A DNA stretch of 5,400 bases from the NCBI GenBank assembly GCA_016183075.1, contig JACPFH010000680.1:1-5400 (forward strand), in the 5' to 3' direction. Below are positions 4,567 to 5,400 of the stretch, in pieces. Each line of letters starts with the position of its first letter. The stretch's first letter is position 1. A model generated the notes under the pieces. It saw only the letters and a program-made list of their open reading frames with translations. It searched no databases and was not told where the DNA came from. The translations under genes were made by a program, and so were the position numbers. The DNA is from Deltaproteobacteria bacterium (GTDB lineage Bacteria; Desulfobacterota; Binatia; UBA9968).

Positions 4567-5400
4567 TCAGCCGGCTACTCTTCTCACTTTCACTTTCACA
4601 CAGGCGTCCAGCGCGGCCGACAAGGTATCCAGGCGGTCGACCGTATACTCAAGAAGGCTGTTGAAGTGCACCCCTTGCCCGCGGGCGCGGTCATTGGAGG
4701 TGACCCAGCGCCCGAGAATAGAGGGAACGATCAAACATTCCGGATGCACTCCCTCGGTCAGGCGAGCGATGGCTCGGAACTTCTTCCCGCTCGGCGTTTC
4801 GATTTCGATCTGATCTCCCTCCGCGATCCCCTTACGTCTTGCCGTCGCTGCGTTCATCCCGACGGGGAAGACCTTGGCATTGCGGTGCGCGAGGTCTACG
4901 AGCCACGGGTTCTCACTGGTGAAGCTGAGGGTCAGGAAAGGCACTTTCTGGTTGACCACAAAAAGATCGTACTCCGGCGGGCTTCCGGTCTGGGCCGGGC
5001 AGGGACGCCACTCCGTCAACGGAATATAGTCCGAGGTATCCCAGGGAATATTGTGCTCCTGGGTAAATTTCCTGACGTCCTCTCCTGCTCCAATGAAGTG
5101 TTCCAGGTAGAGCGGAATTCGGCCCTTGTGGAAGACGCGCGGGTAGCTTTGCTCCGCTGTCCGCTTTCCCAGCTTGCAGTAGCCGTGTTCGCGGAAGTAC
5201 TCAAGCCCGTGCTCCTCCCCGCAGTAGGACTTGAACCACCGGTCGCAGATCTCCTCCCAGGTATACTTTTGGGACGGATCGAGCCGGTAGGCATCCTCGA
5301 GGTGTGCGGTGGCATTAAAGGCTCTGTAGAAGTCACCTATGATTCCCAGCCTGTCCGCTGCTTCTGTGAGAACTTCCATCCAGTAGCGAGACTGCCCCAC
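4567..5400 (-). CDS. molybdopterin-dependent oxidoreductase (DMSO reductase superfamily), C-terminal part
   Basis: The frame is open to the window edge and gives the last 277 residues of a larger protein. The first codon seen is GTG, most likely an internal Val rather than the start. Residues about 144-270 of the fragment form a molybdopterin-dinucleotide binding domain. It begins with YDLFVVNQK, includes NAATARRKGIAEGDQIEIET (183-202), G217-V-H-P, and the late GQGVHFNSLLEY (241-252), and closes with a hydrophobic strand of alternating Val and Lys. The part before it (1-130), with YWMEVLTEAADRLGI, EHFIGAGEDVRKF and a Trp/Cys-rich stretch, belongs to the end of the catalytic domains. The N-terminal [4Fe-4S] motif and the Mo ligand lie outside, so substrate and export signal cannot be judged. 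Relatives include thiosulfate/polysulfide reductase, formate dehydrogenase and hydroxylase-type catalytic subunits. It is the 3'-most gene of its strand here, and any electron-transfer partners would be upstream. Confidence 0.85.
   Translation of the reverse strand: MGQSRYWMEVLTEAADRLGIIGDFYRAFNATAHLEDAYRLDPSQKYTWEEICDRWFKSYCGEEHGLEYFREHGYCKLGKRTAEQSYPRVFHKGRIPLYLEHFIGAGEDVRKFTQEHNIPWDTSDYIPLTEWRPCPAQTGSPPEYDLFVVNQKVPFLTLSFTSENPWLVDLAHRNAKVFPVGMNAATARRKGIAEGDQIEIETPSGKKFRAIARLTEGVHPECLIVPSILGRWVTSNDRARGQGVHFNSLLEYTVDRLDTLSAALDACVKVKVRRVAG

Noticed and set aside
1..5400. CRISPR arrays, tRNA or rRNA genes, transposases, toxin-antitoxin pairs, integrase gene
   Set aside because: I saw no regularly spaced repeats, tRNA-like or rRNA sequence, and no ORF resembling a transposase, toxin or integrase.

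Overview
The window holds seven genes: five complete, and one cut off at each edge. Most of it reads as a GC-rich, free-living soil, sediment or groundwater bacterium of proteobacterial or neighbouring type (Rokubacteria, NC10 or Tectomicrobia are possible). The grounds are a TctC-type solute receptor, a molybdopterin oxidoreductase, good Shine-Dalgarno sites and Sigma70-like promoter elements. This placement is an inference from gene content; no rRNA or marker gene is present.

Layout. Positions 1-172 (+) carry the C-terminal end of a TctC/Bug-family periplasmic solute receptor. It converges on a cytoplasmic cyclophilin-type peptidyl-prolyl isomerase at 198-680 (-). A 231 bp divergent region separates that gene from a CDGSH / YjdI-like [4Fe-4S] / CDGSH iron-sulfur protein at 912-1541 (+). 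Next, 1610-2341 (+) encodes a small exported putative HExxH metallopeptidase. It is followed immediately by a 57 bp element at 2350-2406 with the architecture of an integron attC recombination site. A stand-alone tandem-ACT-domain protein lies at 2468-2896 (-). A 329 bp divergent region with several dyads follows, then an intracellular GH13 alpha-amylase resembling the Thermococcales (GH13_7) type at 3226-4563 (+). Only 3 bp separate its stop from that of the convergent molybdopterin oxidoreductase (4567-5400, -), whose N-terminal part lies beyond the window.

The genes do not form one pathway or operon. Neighbouring genes are mostly convergent or divergent, so each is probably its own transcription unit. 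The most notable reading is that the metallopeptidase gene with its attC-like tail is a single captured integron-type cassette of about 826 bp. The supporting points are the stop codon 8 bp before the attC-like site, the matching orientation, the lower GC in the sampled rows, and a shared TTGAC at both proposed junctions. No integrase is present here. The other points of interest are the double-CDGSH iron-sulfur architecture, the archaeal-like amylase without a signal peptide, and alternative hairpins just upstream of the amylase ribosome binding site.
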